Of a stretch of 64,000 nt of DNA, positions 42,936-52,983 are shown one piece after another. Every line of letters begins with the position of its first letter. Position 1 is the first letter of the stretch. This stretch comes from Candidatus Fraserbacteria bacterium (lineage in GTDB: Bacteria; Bipolaricaulota; Bipolaricaulia; RBG-16-55-9; JAJCYT01), in the NCBI GenBank assembly GCA_029262795.1, contig JAJCYT010000030.1, positions 1 to 64,000 of the forward strand, written 5' to 3'. Both the position numbers and the translations under genes were made by a program. The notes beneath the pieces are model-generated. The model was given only the letters and a program-made list of their open reading frames with translations. It had not been told where the DNA came from and did not search any database.

Positions 42936-43668
42936 TTACGATGCAATGAGTCGCGCCGCGGCGCAATGTTTTGCACAGCAAATTTTAAAGAAACCTGACT
43001 CAACGCTCTGCCTTGCCACAGGCAAAACGCCATTGGGCTTATATCAAAACTTGGTGGATATGTTTCAAAAAGGCATTATCAGTTTTTCAAAAACTCGATG
43101 CTTCCATTTAGATGAATATTTGGAACTTTCTTTTGATGATCCTCGTGGTTTTTTCAATACTTTAAATCAGGTTTTGTTTTCCAAGGTGGATGTTCAAACT
43201 GACCGCCTGTATCGGCTTTTTGATACGAAGAGGATGATCGAAGAAGCTTGTTTAGATTACGAACAAATGATTCAGCAATATGAAATTGATTTGTTGCTGT
43301 TAGGCATTGGGGTGAATGGGCACATCGCTTTCAATGAGCCAGGAAGTTCTTGGGAATCACAAACCCGATTGGTAAGTCTTTCACAAACAACTCGGGATCG
43401 AGCAAGTGCCGAGTTTAATCCCGACCCAGTGCCGATCCAGGCTTTAACCATGGGCATAAAAAGTATTCTTCGAGCTAAAAAAATCCTTGTGTTGTCTAAT
43501 GGAAAGGAAAAAGCTGGCATTATTTCTGAGTCATTTTTCGGCCCGATTGATGTTCAAATTCCAGCGTCCATCTTACAACTGCACCCCGATGTCAACTTAA
43601 TCGTGGATGAACCAGCCGCTTCAGTCATCCAGGAAAAAATGGAGAAACACAATGCCATCAAATTATAG
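42913..43668 (+). CDS. nagB: Glucosamine-6-phosphate deaminase
   Basis: 251 residues from a GTG start inside the end of nagA. It isomerises and deaminates GlcN-6-P to fructose-6-P and ammonia. LCLATGKTPLGLYQNLV, CFHLDEYLELSFDDPRGF with the catalytic Asp, and LGIGVNGHIAFNEPGSSW with His and Glu are intact. The Asn before Gly-His replaces the Asp of the E. coli enzyme, as in the shorter Bacillus-type proteins. The length matches that short type, which lacks the allosteric C-terminal extension. Confidence 0.93.
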   Translation: MKLSIHPNYDAMSRAAAQCFAQQILKKPDSTLCLATGKTPLGLYQNLVDMFQKGIISFSKTRCFHLDEYLELSFDDPRGFFNTLNQVLFSKVDVQTDRLYRLFDTKRMIEEACLDYEQMIQQYEIDLLLLGIGVNGHIAFNEPGSSWESQTRLVSLSQTTRDRASAEFNPDPVPIQALTMGIKSILRAKKILVLSNGKEKAGIISESFFGPIDVQIPASILQLHPDVNLIVDEPAASVIQEKMEKHNAIKL

Positions 43669-44143
43669 TATTCGAACCCATCAACCTGGCGATGCTGGCT
43701 GGGTCATTCATCGGCATGGTGTTTGGTATTCCCAGGAACATGGATTTGACCCAAAATTCGAAGGTTTGGTCGCCAACATCATGGCACAATTTATAGAGCA
43801 GCAAAATGCCCGCGAGCACTTGTGGGTAGGTTCTGTTGAAGGTGAAAATGTTGGTTCTATTATGATTACACAAATTAGCGACATCACAGCCCAACTTCGC
43901 CTGTTCTTTGTCGAGCCGGAGACACGAGGTATGGGATTAGGCAGCGCATTACTAAATGAATGTATACAGTTCTGTAAAGCAAGCGATTACCAAAAAATTG
44001 TGCTTTGGACTCAGGATTTTTCAAAAGGTGCTCGACACCTCTATGCCAAAGCGGGCTTCGAGATCATAGCTAAACAAACCGACAATTTTTTTGGACAAGC
44101 TTTACTCATCGAAAACTGGGAACTGGATTTAATCGATGAATAA
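43652..44143 (+). CDS. GNAT family acetyltransferase linked to the nag operon
   Basis: 163 residues from the ATG at 43652, with GGAG upstream, overlapping the end of nagB by 17 bases. The core has LWVGSVEGENVGSIMI, LRLFFVEPETRGMGLGSALLNECI (acetyl-CoA loop) and ARHLYAKAGFEII. The start YSIRTHQPGDAGWVIHRHGVWYSQEHGFD resembles the acetyltransferase half of MarR-GNAT fusions. Coupling to nagB suggests an amino-sugar or cell-wall amine substrate, which is inference. Confidence 0.8.
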   Translation: MPSNYSIRTHQPGDAGWVIHRHGVWYSQEHGFDPKFEGLVANIMAQFIEQQNAREHLWVGSVEGENVGSIMITQISDITAQLRLFFVEPETRGMGLGSALLNECIQFCKASDYQKIVLWTQDFSKGARHLYAKAGFEIIAKQTDNFFGQALLIENWELDLIDE

Positions 44144-44399
44144 TAGTTTTCATAATCAGTATTGAAAAGGTTGTTTTCTTTAAGGCATTTCATGATGTAA
44201 CCACCACCTCTCCATTTTGATATCTAACATGCTTTTCTCCGCTTCGCACAATTCATAACGATGCCATTGTTGAAAACATTGGAAAACACCTTCAAATAAA
44301 TGCTTGTGAGCCTTCTCCTGTCAAAATGAAAAAATACTCGTTTAAGATGACATTGCACCTTCAAATCTCAGAAAGTCGTTTCTAACCAAGGGGAGGTTT

Positions 44400-46349
44400 A
44401 TGAGTACCCAAAATATCATTTTGGTTGTTGTTGGCGTCGCCGCATTGGTTGGTGGCTGGTTTTTATGGAACAGCATGTCCAATTCGAAAGTCGATCTAGG
44501 CGTCAATCCAACAGATGTGTCGGACGATGAACTCACAGAAGCTATAGCCATCAACACCGAAGAAATATTGGCAAGTTTAGGCAGCCCTGGAGCCACAGCA
44601 CTTGACTTGCCTGACTTATTAAGCATTACTGACATTGATGAATTCCACGAACAAATGTTTGTGGGCTGGGTAAATCAATCACCAGAGTGGTCTTCACAGC
44701 TACGCTTGTTTGGGGATGTGGATGACCCGATGGGTGGATTGCTTGATAACATTTCGATGGACGCACAGCGAGATGGTTTGGCCTATGCCAAAGCAGGCTT
44801 GGAACAGCTGAGGGGGTTTGACTACGACAGTCAGACCGCTGATCAACAACTCACCACCGACATCATGGACTGGTATTTCGACAATCAGGTTCGCGGTGAA
44901 GATTTTATGTTCCACGGCTACTTGATTCATCAACTGTTCAGTGTGCCAAACAATTTGTTCAGCCTCATGACGGCACAGCACCCAATGAATACAAAAGCGG
45001 ATGCACTCAACTATGTGTCTCGTTTAAACATGGTTGAAACCAAGTTTGATCAACTGATTGAACAACTCAAATATCAGGAAGAACAAAACATCATTGCGCC
45101 CAAGTTTATTTTGGAAACCGTTTTGGGACAATTGGGTGGCGGTGGTGACCCCAGGCAGAGTGTTTTCTACACGTCATTTGTAGGCAAATTGGACGGATTG
45201 GATCTAACAGATGTGGAAAAAGAGGCGCTCAGTCAAGCAGTGGTCGACGCCATTTCCAACAGCGTTCAGCCTGGCTATCAAAAGCTCCGTACTGCTGTAG
45301 AACACAATATCACTTTGGCAACTGATGATGCCGGTGCGTGGCATCTGCCCAATGGCGACGAATATTACGCCTACATGTTGCGTCAGCACACCACCACCGA
45401 CATGACACCTGAAGAAGTTCATAATCTTGGCTTGGCTGAAGTCGAACGAATTCAAAGCCAAATGCGTGAGGTCTTGAACGAGTTGGAGGATCTGGGGATA
45501 GATACCAGTGACCCTGTATACGGTAATGTGCATCGAGCTTATTGGGGTCAAACTCGCGGCAACCCAGACTATCTTTATCCAGACACCGATGAAGGTCGCG
45601 AGCAAGTGATTGCCGATTATCTGGCCATCATTGCCGAAGCCGAAGAAAAAGTGGAGCACTTGTTTGATCGCTTGCCCGTGAATCCTGTGCGTGTGGAGCG
45701 TGTGCCTATTGCGCAACAAAATACGGCACCAGGTGGTTATTATCAGGCACCTGCCGTGGACGGTTCCACTTCTGGTACATTCTTTGCCAATCTGCGCAAC
45801 CAGACCTTTAGGCCAGGAATGCGAACGCTGGCTTATCACGAAGCTGTGCCTGGTCATCACTTCCACCTGGCTTTACAGCGCGAGTTGACTTTGCCGACGG
45901 TGCAAAACGTGTTGGTGTTTACCTCTCACGTGGAAGGTTGGGCGCTTTACTCTGAAAAACTGGCGCGAGAAGAAGGTTTCTTCCCCGATCAACACAGCTT
46001 GCTTCACAACATGTGGTCCGAGCTGTTCCGTGCCGCGCGCTTGGTGGTGGACACCGGCATTCACTACAAACGCTGGTCTCGACAGGAAGCGTTGGATTAC
46101 TACAACAACAATTTGGGGACACCCATTCCCAATGAAATTGATCGCTACATTGTCTGGCCAGGCCAGGCCACAGCCTACAAAGTGGGCGAGTTGAAAATTC
46201 TAGAGTTACGTCAACGGGCCAAAGATGAGCTTGGTGAAAATTTCGACATCAAGGATTTTCACAATGTGATGTTGAGCTATGGTCAGATGCCACTCAGTAT
46301 TTTAGAAGAGCAAGTGAATCTTTACATCGAACGTGAAAAGAACGCATAA
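44400..46349 (+). CDS. DUF885 family protein, putative metallopeptidase
   Basis: 649 residues. An N-terminal hydrophobic anchor (IILVVVGVAALVGGWFLW) places it outside the membrane. The DUF885 hallmark LAYHEAVPGHHFHLALQRE lies near residue 480, with HVEGWALYSEKLAREEG downstream and RYIVWPGQATAYKVGELKILELR near the end. The HExxxGHH-like motif and downstream Glu suggest a zinc peptidase related to M3-like folds, but few members are characterised. GGGGAGG precedes the ATG. Probably monocistronic. Confidence 0.85.
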   Translation: MSTQNIILVVVGVAALVGGWFLWNSMSNSKVDLGVNPTDVSDDELTEAIAINTEEILASLGSPGATALDLPDLLSITDIDEFHEQMFVGWVNQSPEWSSQLRLFGDVDDPMGGLLDNISMDAQRDGLAYAKAGLEQLRGFDYDSQTADQQLTTDIMDWYFDNQVRGEDFMFHGYLIHQLFSVPNNLFSLMTAQHPMNTKADALNYVSRLNMVETKFDQLIEQLKYQEEQNIIAPKFILETVLGQLGGGGDPRQSVFYTSFVGKLDGLDLTDVEKEALSQAVVDAISNSVQPGYQKLRTAVEHNITLATDDAGAWHLPNGDEYYAYMLRQHTTTDMTPEEVHNLGLAEVERIQSQMREVLNELEDLGIDTSDPVYGNVHRAYWGQTRGNPDYLYPDTDEGREQVIADYLAIIAEAEEKVEHLFDRLPVNPVRVERVPIAQQNTAPGGYYQAPAVDGSTSGTFFANLRNQTFRPGMRTLAYHEAVPGHHFHLALQRELTLPTVQNVLVFTSHVEGWALYSEKLAREEGFFPDQHSLLHNMWSELFRAARLVVDTGIHYKRWSRQEALDYYNNNLGTPIPNEIDRYIVWPGQATAYKVGELKILELRQRAKDELGENFDIKDFHNVMLSYGQMPLSILEEQVNLYIEREKNA

Positions 46350-46358
46350 CCTTTTCAT

Positions 46359-46389
46359 AAAAAGGGGCAGGCTTTTGCAAGCCTGCCCC
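46359..46389 (-). terminator. Terminator between DUF885 and acetyltransferase genes
   Basis: GGGGCAGGCTT and AAGCCTGCCCC form an 11-bp stem with a 4-base loop. The AAAAA on the left gives a U run for the minus-strand gene; the hairpin also ends the plus-strand gene. Confidence 0.85.
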
Positions 46390-46401
46390 CTCCTCGATTC
46401 G

Positions 46402-46902
46402 TTAAATCTTTTCCATTAACAATGCAGGTCCATCTGGCGTGGTTATTTCTGAAATGGCTTGAAAGCCAGCCTTTTCATAAGCACGAATGGCCCTGGCATT
46501 GGCTGGATCGGGATCGACAATTACTTTTTTGATCCAGTCTTTTTTCAACAGTTCATCGATAAATTGCTTCACAAAAGCTGAACCAATCCCTTTGCTGAGC
46601 AGTTCAACTTCACCAATAAACTGATCCACCCCGACCGTGCCTTCTTCGGCATCGGGCCACCATTCATCCTCAGGGTCATCTGTTTTGGCAATGTACTTTT
46701 GAATGTAGCCTATAGGTTTTTCATCGAGATAAACAAGATAAGGAAAAACAAATGGATCGTCCATCTTATGGCGATACTTGACTTGGACTTGTTCGAATGC
46801 TTTGGGCCCATCCCACCATTCAGCAACATGAGATCGATTAAGCCAGTCATGGATTAATTCAAAATCAGATTCAGCCAGCGGCACAAATTTAAATTCAGGC
46901 AT
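46402..46902 (-). CDS. GNAT acetyltransferase resembling AAC(6') enzymes
   Basis: 166 residues. FELIHDWLNRSHVAEWWDGP, the PYLVYLDEKPIGYIQKYI core, VGVDQFIGEVELLSKGIGSAFVKQFI and NARAIRAYEKAGFQAI match the branch of the family that contains aminoglycoside 6'-N-acetyltransferases and siderophore-type acetyltransferases. Chromosomal members often have other substrates, so resistance is not implied. It starts 23 bases downstream of uvrA. Confidence 0.75.
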   Translation of the reverse strand: MPEFKFVPLAESDFELIHDWLNRSHVAEWWDGPKAFEQVQVKYRHKMDDPFVFPYLVYLDEKPIGYIQKYIAKTDDPEDEWWPDAEEGTVGVDQFIGEVELLSKGIGSAFVKQFIDELLKKDWIKKVIVDPDPANARAIRAYEKAGFQAISEITTPDGPALLMEKI

Positions 46903-46925
46903 CGCGCTTTTTAGGATATCAAACT

Positions 46926-49802
46926 TTAGGCTTTCACCAGCTTACGTTTCTTGGTCACTTTTTTCTTTGAGACGGGTTTTGGCTTTTTATCCAACACGTC
47001 AGCAAGGAATTTTCCGGTGTAAGACCCTTTGACTTTGATGACATCTTCCGGTGTGCCTTCGGCCACAATGGTGCCGCCTTGGTCGCCGCCTTCAGGGCCA
47101 AGATCGATGATCCAATCGGCTGTTTTGATCACATCCAAATTATGTTCAATCACGACCACAGTATTGCCGCTTTCCACTAAGCGGTGCAGCATTTTCAACA
47201 GTTTTTCAATGTCGGCCATGTGCAGACCCGTCGTAGGTTCATCCAAAATATAAAACGTTTTGCCTGTGCTGCGCTTGGACAATTCTTCGGAAAGTTTTAC
47301 ACGTTGGGCTTCGCCACCAGAAAGTTGTGTGGCAGGTTGACCCAGATCGATGTAACCCAAGCCGACATCAAAGAGCGTTTGAAGTTTGCGTCGGATCGGT
47401 GGAAGGTTTTCGAAAAACTCCAAGGCAGTTTCTACATCCATGTTCAGCACATCAGAAATGCTTTTGCCCTTGTAAAGCACTTGAAGTGTTTCACGGTTAT
47501 AGCGTGCGCCTTTACAGACTTCGCAAGGGACATAAACATCTGGCAAAAAGTGCATTTCGATTTTGAGTAAACCGTCGCCTTTGCACGATTCACAGCGTCC
47601 ACCTTTAACATTGAAACTGAAGCGTCCAGGCTTGTACCCTCGTGTTTTGGATTCGGGTGTCTGTGAATAGAGTTTGCGGATATGGTCGAACAAACCTGTG
47701 TAGGTGGCGGGGTTACTGCGGGGTGTTCGGCCAATGGGAGATTGATCAATTTCAATCACTCGATCCACGTTTTCTAGTCCTAAAATCTTTTCGTGTGTGC
47801 CAGGGCGTTGGCCCACCATACCGAGTTGATGTCGTAACCCTCGGTATAAAATTTCTTCAACCAGTGTACTTTTACCTGAGCCGGATACACCTGTGACACA
47901 GATGAAATTACCGAACGGAAATTTAATATTGATGTCTTTTAAGTTGTGCTGTCGAGCGCCTTGGATTTCAATGAAATTCCCATTGCCTTTACGACGTTTG
48001 GCGGGTGTTTCGATTTTGCGCTTGCCGGAGATGAACTGGCCTGTTAATGAGTTTTTATTTGCTTTAATGTCCTCAACGGTACCTGCGGTCACGATATAGC
48101 CACCATGTGCGCCAGCACCAGGGCCGATGTCCACCACAAAATCAGCCTCCTGAATCGTTTCTTCATCATGCTCCACCACCAACACGGTGTTGCCCAAATC
48201 GCGTAACCCTTTGAGCGTATCGAGCAAACGGCGATTGTCACGCTGGTGCAACCCAATGCTGGGTTCGTCTAAAATGTAAAGCACACCGACGAGGTGTGAG
48301 CCAACCTGAGTGGCGAGGCGAATACGTTGAGCTTCGCCACCAGAAAGTGAACCGGCATGGCGATCCAGCGTCAGATAGTCCAAACCCACGTTAAGCAAAA
48401 AACTGAGTCTGGCTCGGATTTCTTTAAGCACTTGTTCGGCGATCATCAGTTCGCGTTCGGTCAGTTTTAAACCTTCGAAGAATGGATAGGAATCACGAAT
48501 GGACAGCCCTGTCACTTCCATGATGTTTTTGCCGTCAATCGTTACAGCCAAACTTTCTGGTCGTAATCGTCCACCATCACAGTCGACACAGGCACGGGTG
48601 CTCATATATTGCTCTACTTCTTCACGCGCCCAATCGGAAGTGGCTTCACGCAGGCGGCGATTTAGATTGTTGACCACGCCGCTGAAAGCAGTTTCAAACG
48701 TGCGTGTGTGTCCATAACTGTTGGTATATGGAAAGGATACTTTTTCTCCGCCTGTGCCGTAAAGTAACAAATCTATATTTTTTTCCGAGAGTTTTTTAAC
48801 GGGCTTGTTTAGATCAATTTTGTACTTTTTAGAAAGCCCTTCAAAAATACCTTTGAGCCATTTGCTCTGTGAGGATGCCCAGGGAATCAATGCCCCTTCG
48901 GCCACCGACAAGCGAGGGTCAAGCACCAATTCAGGGTCAATTTCTAACTTGTAACCCAAACCATCACAGCTGGAACAGGCCCCGAACGGGCTGTTGAAAC
49001 TAAACATTCGAGGTGCCAATGCTTCAAAGCTGATGCTGCAATGGGCACAGGCCAAGTGTTCACTAAACAAAAGTTCTTCGCCATCAATCAGGTCGATGAC
49101 CACCATGCCTTCGCCCCGCTTTAAGGCGATTTCTATGGAATCAGCCAGGCGGTTTTGGATATCCTCTTTGACAATCAAGCGATCAACCACGACTTCAATG
49201 GAATGTTTCTTGTTCTTTTCCAAAGTCATTTCTTCCGTGGTTTCCCGAAGTTCGCCGTTGACGCGAGCGCGAACAAACCCTTCCTGGCTCAACTCTGAAA
49301 ATAGTTTTTTGTATTCACCCTTGCGTCCACGCACGATGGGGGCCAACACTTGAATCTTGGTGCCTTCAGGCAGCGTCATGATCTGATCCACAATCTGCGT
49401 GGCGCTTTGCTGTGCAATGGGTTTGCCACACTGCGGACAATGAGGTTTCCCGATTCGGGCATACAATAATCTCAAATAATCATAAATCTCGGTGACAGTG
49501 CCGACGGTGGAACGGGGATTTCGATGAACGGTTTTCTGGTCAATCGAAATTGCAGGTGAAAGCCCTTCAATAAAATCAACATCAGGTTTGTCCATCTGAC
49601 CCAGGAATTGACGCGCATACGAACTCAAGCTTTCAACATAACGACGCTGCCCTTCGGCATATAACGTGTCGAATGCCAGTGATGATTTGCCACTGCCCGA
49701 AATGCCAGTAAAGACAATAAATTTTTCTCGTGGAATTTCCAGGTTGACGTTTTTTAGATTATGAACCCGCGCCCCTTGAACGACAATGGTGTCCCTACTC
49801 AC
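46926..49802 (-). CDS. uvrA: Excinuclease ABC subunit A
   Basis: 958 residues, full length. UvrA dimer recognises bulky DNA damage for nucleotide excision repair. First ATPase: [20 protein letters not shown] near residue 31; signature [14 protein letters not shown]; second Walker [16 protein letters not shown]; second signature [15 protein letters not shown]. Zinc fingers appear as CAHC...CSSC and [14 protein letters not shown]...CEVC. The C-terminal 25 residues are Lys-rich. No uvrB or uvrC is nearby. Confidence 0.97.
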   Translation of the reverse strand: MSRDTIVVQGARVHNLKNVNLEIPREKFIVFTGISGSGKSSLAFDTLYAEGQRRYVESLSSYARQFLGQMDKPDVDFIEGLSPAISIDQKTVHRNPRSTVGTVTEIYDYLRLLYARIGKPHCPQCGKPIAQQSATQIVDQIMTLPEGTKIQVLAPIVRGRKGEYKKLFSELSQEGFVRARVNGELRETTEEMTLEKNKKHSIEVVVDRLIVKEDIQNRLADSIEIALKRGEGMVVIDLIDGEELLFSEHLACAHCSISFEALAPRMFSFNSPFGACSSCDGLGYKLEIDPELVLDPRLSVAEGALIPWASSQSKWLKGIFEGLSKKYKIDLNKPVKKLSEKNIDLLLYGTGGEKVSFPYTNSYGHTRTFETAFSGVVNNLNRRLREATSDWAREEVEQYMSTRACVDCDGGRLRPESLAVTIDGKNIMEVTGLSIRDSYPFFEGLKLTERELMIAEQVLKEIRARLSFLLNVGLDYLTLDRHAGSLSGGEAQRIRLATQVGSHLVGVLYILDEPSIGLHQRDNRRLLDTLKGLRDLGNTVLVVEHDEETIQEADFVVDIGPGAGAHGGYIVTAGTVEDIKANKNSLTGQFISGKRKIETPAKRRKGNGNFIEIQGARQHNLKDINIKFPFGNFICVTGVSGSGKSTLVEEILYRGLRHQLGMVGQRPGTHEKILGLENVDRVIEIDQSPIGRTPRSNPATYTGLFDHIRKLYSQTPESKTRGYKPGRFSFNVKGGRCESCKGDGLLKIEMHFLPDVYVPCEVCKGARYNRETLQVLYKGKSISDVLNMDVETALEFFENLPPIRRKLQTLFDVGLGYIDLGQPATQLSGGEAQRVKLSEELSKRSTGKTFYILDEPTTGLHMADIEKLLKMLHRLVESGNTVVVIEHNLDVIKTADWIIDLGPEGGDQGGTIVAEGTPEDVIKVKGSYTGKFLADVLDKKPKPVSKKKVTKKRKLVKA

Positions 49803-50034
49803 AGCGTTCCCCCAGTATTCTAAATTAAAATATAGATGTGCAGAAGCCTCTTTTTTGCTCCTACAACTGTATCGTCCTAAAACTAGGAATGCCAGTGTAG
49901 CGCATTAAGTTTTTTATGTCAACCATATAGTCCACATTAAAGGGATAAAAAGGTTGACTGCTTTTCGCTATTAATTTGACACAGTTTCCTCATATAATTC
50001 AATCATACATGCGTTATGGAAAGGTGCGTATTTC

Positions 50035-50790
50035 ATGCAAAATGTGTTGGCAATTGTAGTGGTGGTCGCAGGATTGGTTTTAGGGGCCTGGTGGTTTATT
50101 TCTCAAACAGAAGGTGGCAGTGCGGTAAATTTTGAACAGATTTATCAAAAATCTATTGATGCCATGGGAAGCGAAGCTGCGCTGAGTGCAATCAACAGTA
50201 TCAGTGCCACGGCTGATGCCACAAGCCCTGATGGCGCATACACCTTAGAAGTGCTTTCAGCACGCCCAAACCGAGCCAGGGTGACATTCACTGAAGCAGA
50301 CGGCGCATCTACCATGCTCAATGTTCATGGAGAGCAAGCTTGGACTTTTGATCCTGAAGGTGTGCCTGTTGCTTTAGGCAACATAGATCGGGCATTTATT
50401 TTGGGGCATGAATTTCAAATGCTACCTATAGAAGTAAACGAGCGTTTTTCAGACCATGAATATCTGGGCCTGCATTCATTTGCAAATCAAAACACAGTGC
50501 ATATCAAAGCTGTGGGAGAGCCTGATAATTTACCGTATGATCTCTATTTTGATCCGGTAACAGGATTGATGCAGGGTATGAGTTTTCCTGATTTTCTTAG
50601 AAATCCAGAGACCAAAGTAAATATCCATTTCGCTGAATGGCGCTGGATTGATCAAGTACAACTCCCATGTAAAGTTATTGTGATCGATGCCAGTGGAGAA
50701 TTCATCTTGGCCTTTAACGACATCCAAATAAACACACTGGATATCAGTTTGTTTGATGTGCCTGAAGGGGTGTTATCGGACTCTGGTTGA
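50035..50790 (+). CDS. Membrane-anchored LolA-like protein of unknown function
   Basis: 251 residues with an N-terminal anchor (VLAIVVVVAGLVLGAWWF). The rest is beta-rich with the sequence style of LolA/lipoprotein-sorting-like folds: YQKSIDAMGSEAALSAINSI, ARPNRARVTFTEADGASTML, EQAWTFDPEG, and YDLYFDPVTGLMQGM. Such periplasm-facing proteins bind lipids or act as envelope sensors, but no function is established here. It converges on the Nudix gene with almost no gap. Confidence 0.6.
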   Translation: MQNVLAIVVVVAGLVLGAWWFISQTEGGSAVNFEQIYQKSIDAMGSEAALSAINSISATADATSPDGAYTLEVLSARPNRARVTFTEADGASTMLNVHGEQAWTFDPEGVPVALGNIDRAFILGHEFQMLPIEVNERFSDHEYLGLHSFANQNTVHIKAVGEPDNLPYDLYFDPVTGLMQGMSFPDFLRNPETKVNIHFAEWRWIDQVQLPCKVIVIDASGEFILAFNDIQINTLDISLFDVPEGVLSDSG

Positions 50791-50793
50791 ACA

Positions 50794-51285
50794 CTACTCA
50801 AGAAGATCTGAAAAAGAAAGGAACTCTGTTTGGGGCGGGATATTTTTCAGCGCTTTTCGTAAAAACGCTGGATAAAGTGCGATATTTTCAAGCTCATTTA
50901 GTTTATGCCAACGAAAGAATAATTGCAGTATTTTTCCATCGGAACTGACATCGCTGCCTGAAAATTCATCTTGATGTAGCAAATGACATTTGTCTGAAAA
51001 TGAAAGCAGATAATAGAAACAAAGTTCGTGAACGTGTTGATTTTGATATTGAAAAAATTGCTCCACAATCCAGGGCAAATGTTCAATGTCAACTTTGACA
51101 CCGAGTTCTTCTTTCATCTCTCGTTTGAGTGCCGCATGAACCGGCTCTCTCAATTCCACCCTGCCACCAGGCATTGCCCAAAAATCATCGAGTTCAGATT
51201 GATGAATCAGCACACGCTCATCGTGAACCACGATGCCAGCAACTCGATAATTAAACTTAAAGCCACCTTGTGAATAGCTGATCAT
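50794..51285 (-). CDS. Nudix hydrolase
   Basis: 163 residues. The Nudix box is complete: GGRVELREPVHAALKREMKE, continuing ELGV (G-x5-E-x7-REUxEExGU). FKFNYRVAGIVVHDERVLIHQ and FWAMPGG precede it. The substrate, a nucleoside diphosphate derivative, cannot be assigned. It directly follows the SARP-type regulator gene (3-base gap) on the same strand. Confidence 0.88.
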   Translation of the reverse strand: MISYSQGGFKFNYRVAGIVVHDERVLIHQSELDDFWAMPGGRVELREPVHAALKREMKEELGVKVDIEHLPWIVEQFFQYQNQHVHELCFYYLLSFSDKCHLLHQDEFSGSDVSSDGKILQLFFRWHKLNELENIALYPAFLRKALKNIPPQTEFLSFSDLLE

Positions 51286-51288
51286 GGA

Positions 51289-52713
51289 CTAATTAACATT
51301 TGACTGAACACCTAATGCAATGCTCAGATCATTAACGATGTCGGGGATGATTTCGTCTAGGATGGAGAAGGAATTTGGGTTGACTTGCGTATCATACTTG
51401 CCGGACCAAATGTGAAGGCCATCAACAGCGTTGATGAGTTGGAAGGTCACTCGCAGTTGGTTACCACTTTTGCGGATGCTGCCTTCCAGCAGCGTGCCAA
51501 CGCCCAGAATTTCACTGATGGTTGAAATAGGCAAATTGCTGTTTTGTAATGCAAAAGTTGAGGTGCTGGCAGCGACGCGCAACCCCTCCACCTGACTCAA
51601 CACATTGGTCAATTCAACCGTCAGACTGTTTGCAAAATCCTCGGTAGTGAACCAATAAGAAAATGCATCATTGGTGTCGATGCTGACAAACGGCAGCACG
51701 GCCACAGATGGAATTTCAACGGATGCGGACAGTGAATTCATCGTCCACCAACCAGCCACAGACAACATTATTGTTATAACAATGGCGACTGTTGTTACAA
51801 CCTGAAGTTTGCCAGGTCTAAAGCCTGATCTTCGTTTTGGCTTTTCAGGTATGTAATCTGTGGGCACTTCCAGTGCTGTTGAATTTTCAGTTTTAATTGG
51901 ATCAGGTTTCGGTGGTTGAGGTTTTTGTTGTTGCAAAATTTGTTGATAGATTTCTTGGGTGTTGCTGCTGGGATTCACCTCAAGCAAAGTGTTGAGTGCA
52001 GTCACACATGATTGATAAATATGAAGGGCTTTGGTTTCATTCCCCATTTTAGCCGCATAGCGCATCTGCTGTTGATATGCTTTTTCATAAACGGGTTCAT
52101 CGTCAATCACCTGCTGGCAGCAGTCGATTGCCAATTCGTATCGTTGCAAATGAGCATGGCATACGGCCATTTCCAGTAACGCTTGATGATAGATATTGCG
52201 CCAGTGTTGGCGAGCTTCCAGTGCCCATTCTTCATAGCGGTCTTCACTTAGATATTCGCCCTGATATAAGTCAACAGCTTGGCGAAACTCATGCACGGCT
52301 TCGGCCCAGTGTCCTGACTGCTCAAAATCACGGGCGGTTTCAAGGTGGGTTTTGAAAATTTCCGTGTCGATCCAACAATTGATGTCTTTGTTGAATGCAT
52401 AACTACCCTTGCCCACACGAAGCACAAACGTGGAATGATTGCCTCTGCTCAGGTCCGGTTCGAGCAGATGACGCAATTCGCTGATGCGGTTGTAGAGGGA
52501 TTTGGCTGCTTTGTCCACATCCAATTCGGGAAACAGCAAATCCACCAATTGATCCTGGGTGAACGTTCGTCCACGTTCCGACACAAGCACTTTTAACAAT
52601 GCTTTGGTTTTACGCTGAGGCCAGCGATCAGCGGACAAAAATTCCCCATCTTGAATGACCTCAAACTGGCCAAACTGGCGAATCTTTAACATTGTGTTCT
52701 GACTCACACTCAT
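51289..52713 (-). CDS. Membrane-bound SARP/BTAD regulator with extracytoplasmic TolB-N-like domain
   Basis: 474 residues from the ATG at 52713, which has GGGAGG 4 bases upstream; a longer frame starts at a TTG at 52809. Order: OmpR-like winged helix (LKIRQFGQFEVIQDGEFL, RTFTQDQLVDLLFPELD), BTAD helical repeat domain (YQGEYLSEDRYEEWALEARQ, YEKAYQQQMRYAAKMG), a low-complexity QKPQPPKPDP linker, one membrane helix (VVTTVAIVITIMLSVAGWW), then SVAVLPFVSI...GTLLEGSIRKSGNQLRVTFQL, a TolB amino-terminal-like domain. This layout parallels CadC/ToxR one-component transmembrane regulators. Target genes are unknown; a repeat shared with the distal transporter is a candidate site. Confidence 0.82.
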   Translation of the reverse strand: MSVSQNTMLKIRQFGQFEVIQDGEFLSADRWPQRKTKALLKVLVSERGRTFTQDQLVDLLFPELDVDKAAKSLYNRISELRHLLEPDLSRGNHSTFVLRVGKGSYAFNKDINCWIDTEIFKTHLETARDFEQSGHWAEAVHEFRQAVDLYQGEYLSEDRYEEWALEARQHWRNIYHQALLEMAVCHAHLQRYELAIDCCQQVIDDEPVYEKAYQQQMRYAAKMGNETKALHIYQSCVTALNTLLEVNPSSNTQEIYQQILQQQKPQPPKPDPIKTENSTALEVPTDYIPEKPKRRSGFRPGKLQVVTTVAIVITIMLSVAGWWTMNSLSASVEIPSVAVLPFVSIDTNDAFSYWFTTEDFANSLTVELTNVLSQVEGLRVAASTSTFALQNSNLPISTISEILGVGTLLEGSIRKSGNQLRVTFQLINAVDGLHIWSGKYDTQVNPNSFSILDEIIPDIVNDLSIALGVQSNVN

Positions 52714-52937
52714 GTCGCCTCCCAAATGTCCCCTGCCGGTCATTTTGCCCCTATCTTCAATCATCCAATTCGGGCATGGAAGCGTGTCCTCAGGTTCAAC
52801 TTGAGCCAATTCTAAAAAACTGCTTAAAATTACCTGTATATTAGAATATATCAGGCAATCCGATCCCTGACAACCTCGTTTAGTAGATTTTTAGGGAAAA
52901 GATAGTATCCTCCGCAAGTACACTCACAATGAGACCG

Positions 52938-52970
52938 TAACGGATTCACAAAACGCATCTTTAGTTATAC
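52938..52970 (+). repeat. Shared intergenic element, copy upstream of the SARP gene
   Basis: A 21-base block beginning ACGGATTCAC and ending ACGCATCT (52940-52960) is identical to 63298-63318, and similarity continues through the next 10 bases (7 of 10 identical). Both copies lie in the same orientation upstream of a minus-strand gene. Confidence 0.6.
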
Positions 52971-52983
52971 CTCCAAGGTCTTA

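Noticed and set aside
43310-43340. Asn in place of the E. coli catalytic-site Asp in NagB (NGH instead of DGH)
   Set aside because: The same Asn is normal in the shorter Bacillus-type NagB proteins, so it is not a defect.
46402-46902. Acquired aminoglycoside resistance gene
   Set aside because: Only family-level resemblance to AAC(6') enzymes, with no mobile element or integron signature nearby.
49875-49888. TCCTAAAACTAGGA palindrome upstream of uvrA as a LexA/SOS box
   Set aside because: It does not match the known LexA boxes (CTG-N10-CAG or GAAC-N4-GTTC), and no lexA gene is visible to support a host-specific site.
49950-49995. TTGACA and TATAAT upstream of the gene at 50035 as a standard promoter
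   Set aside because: The two boxes are only 11 bases apart, too close for a sigma-70 promoter.
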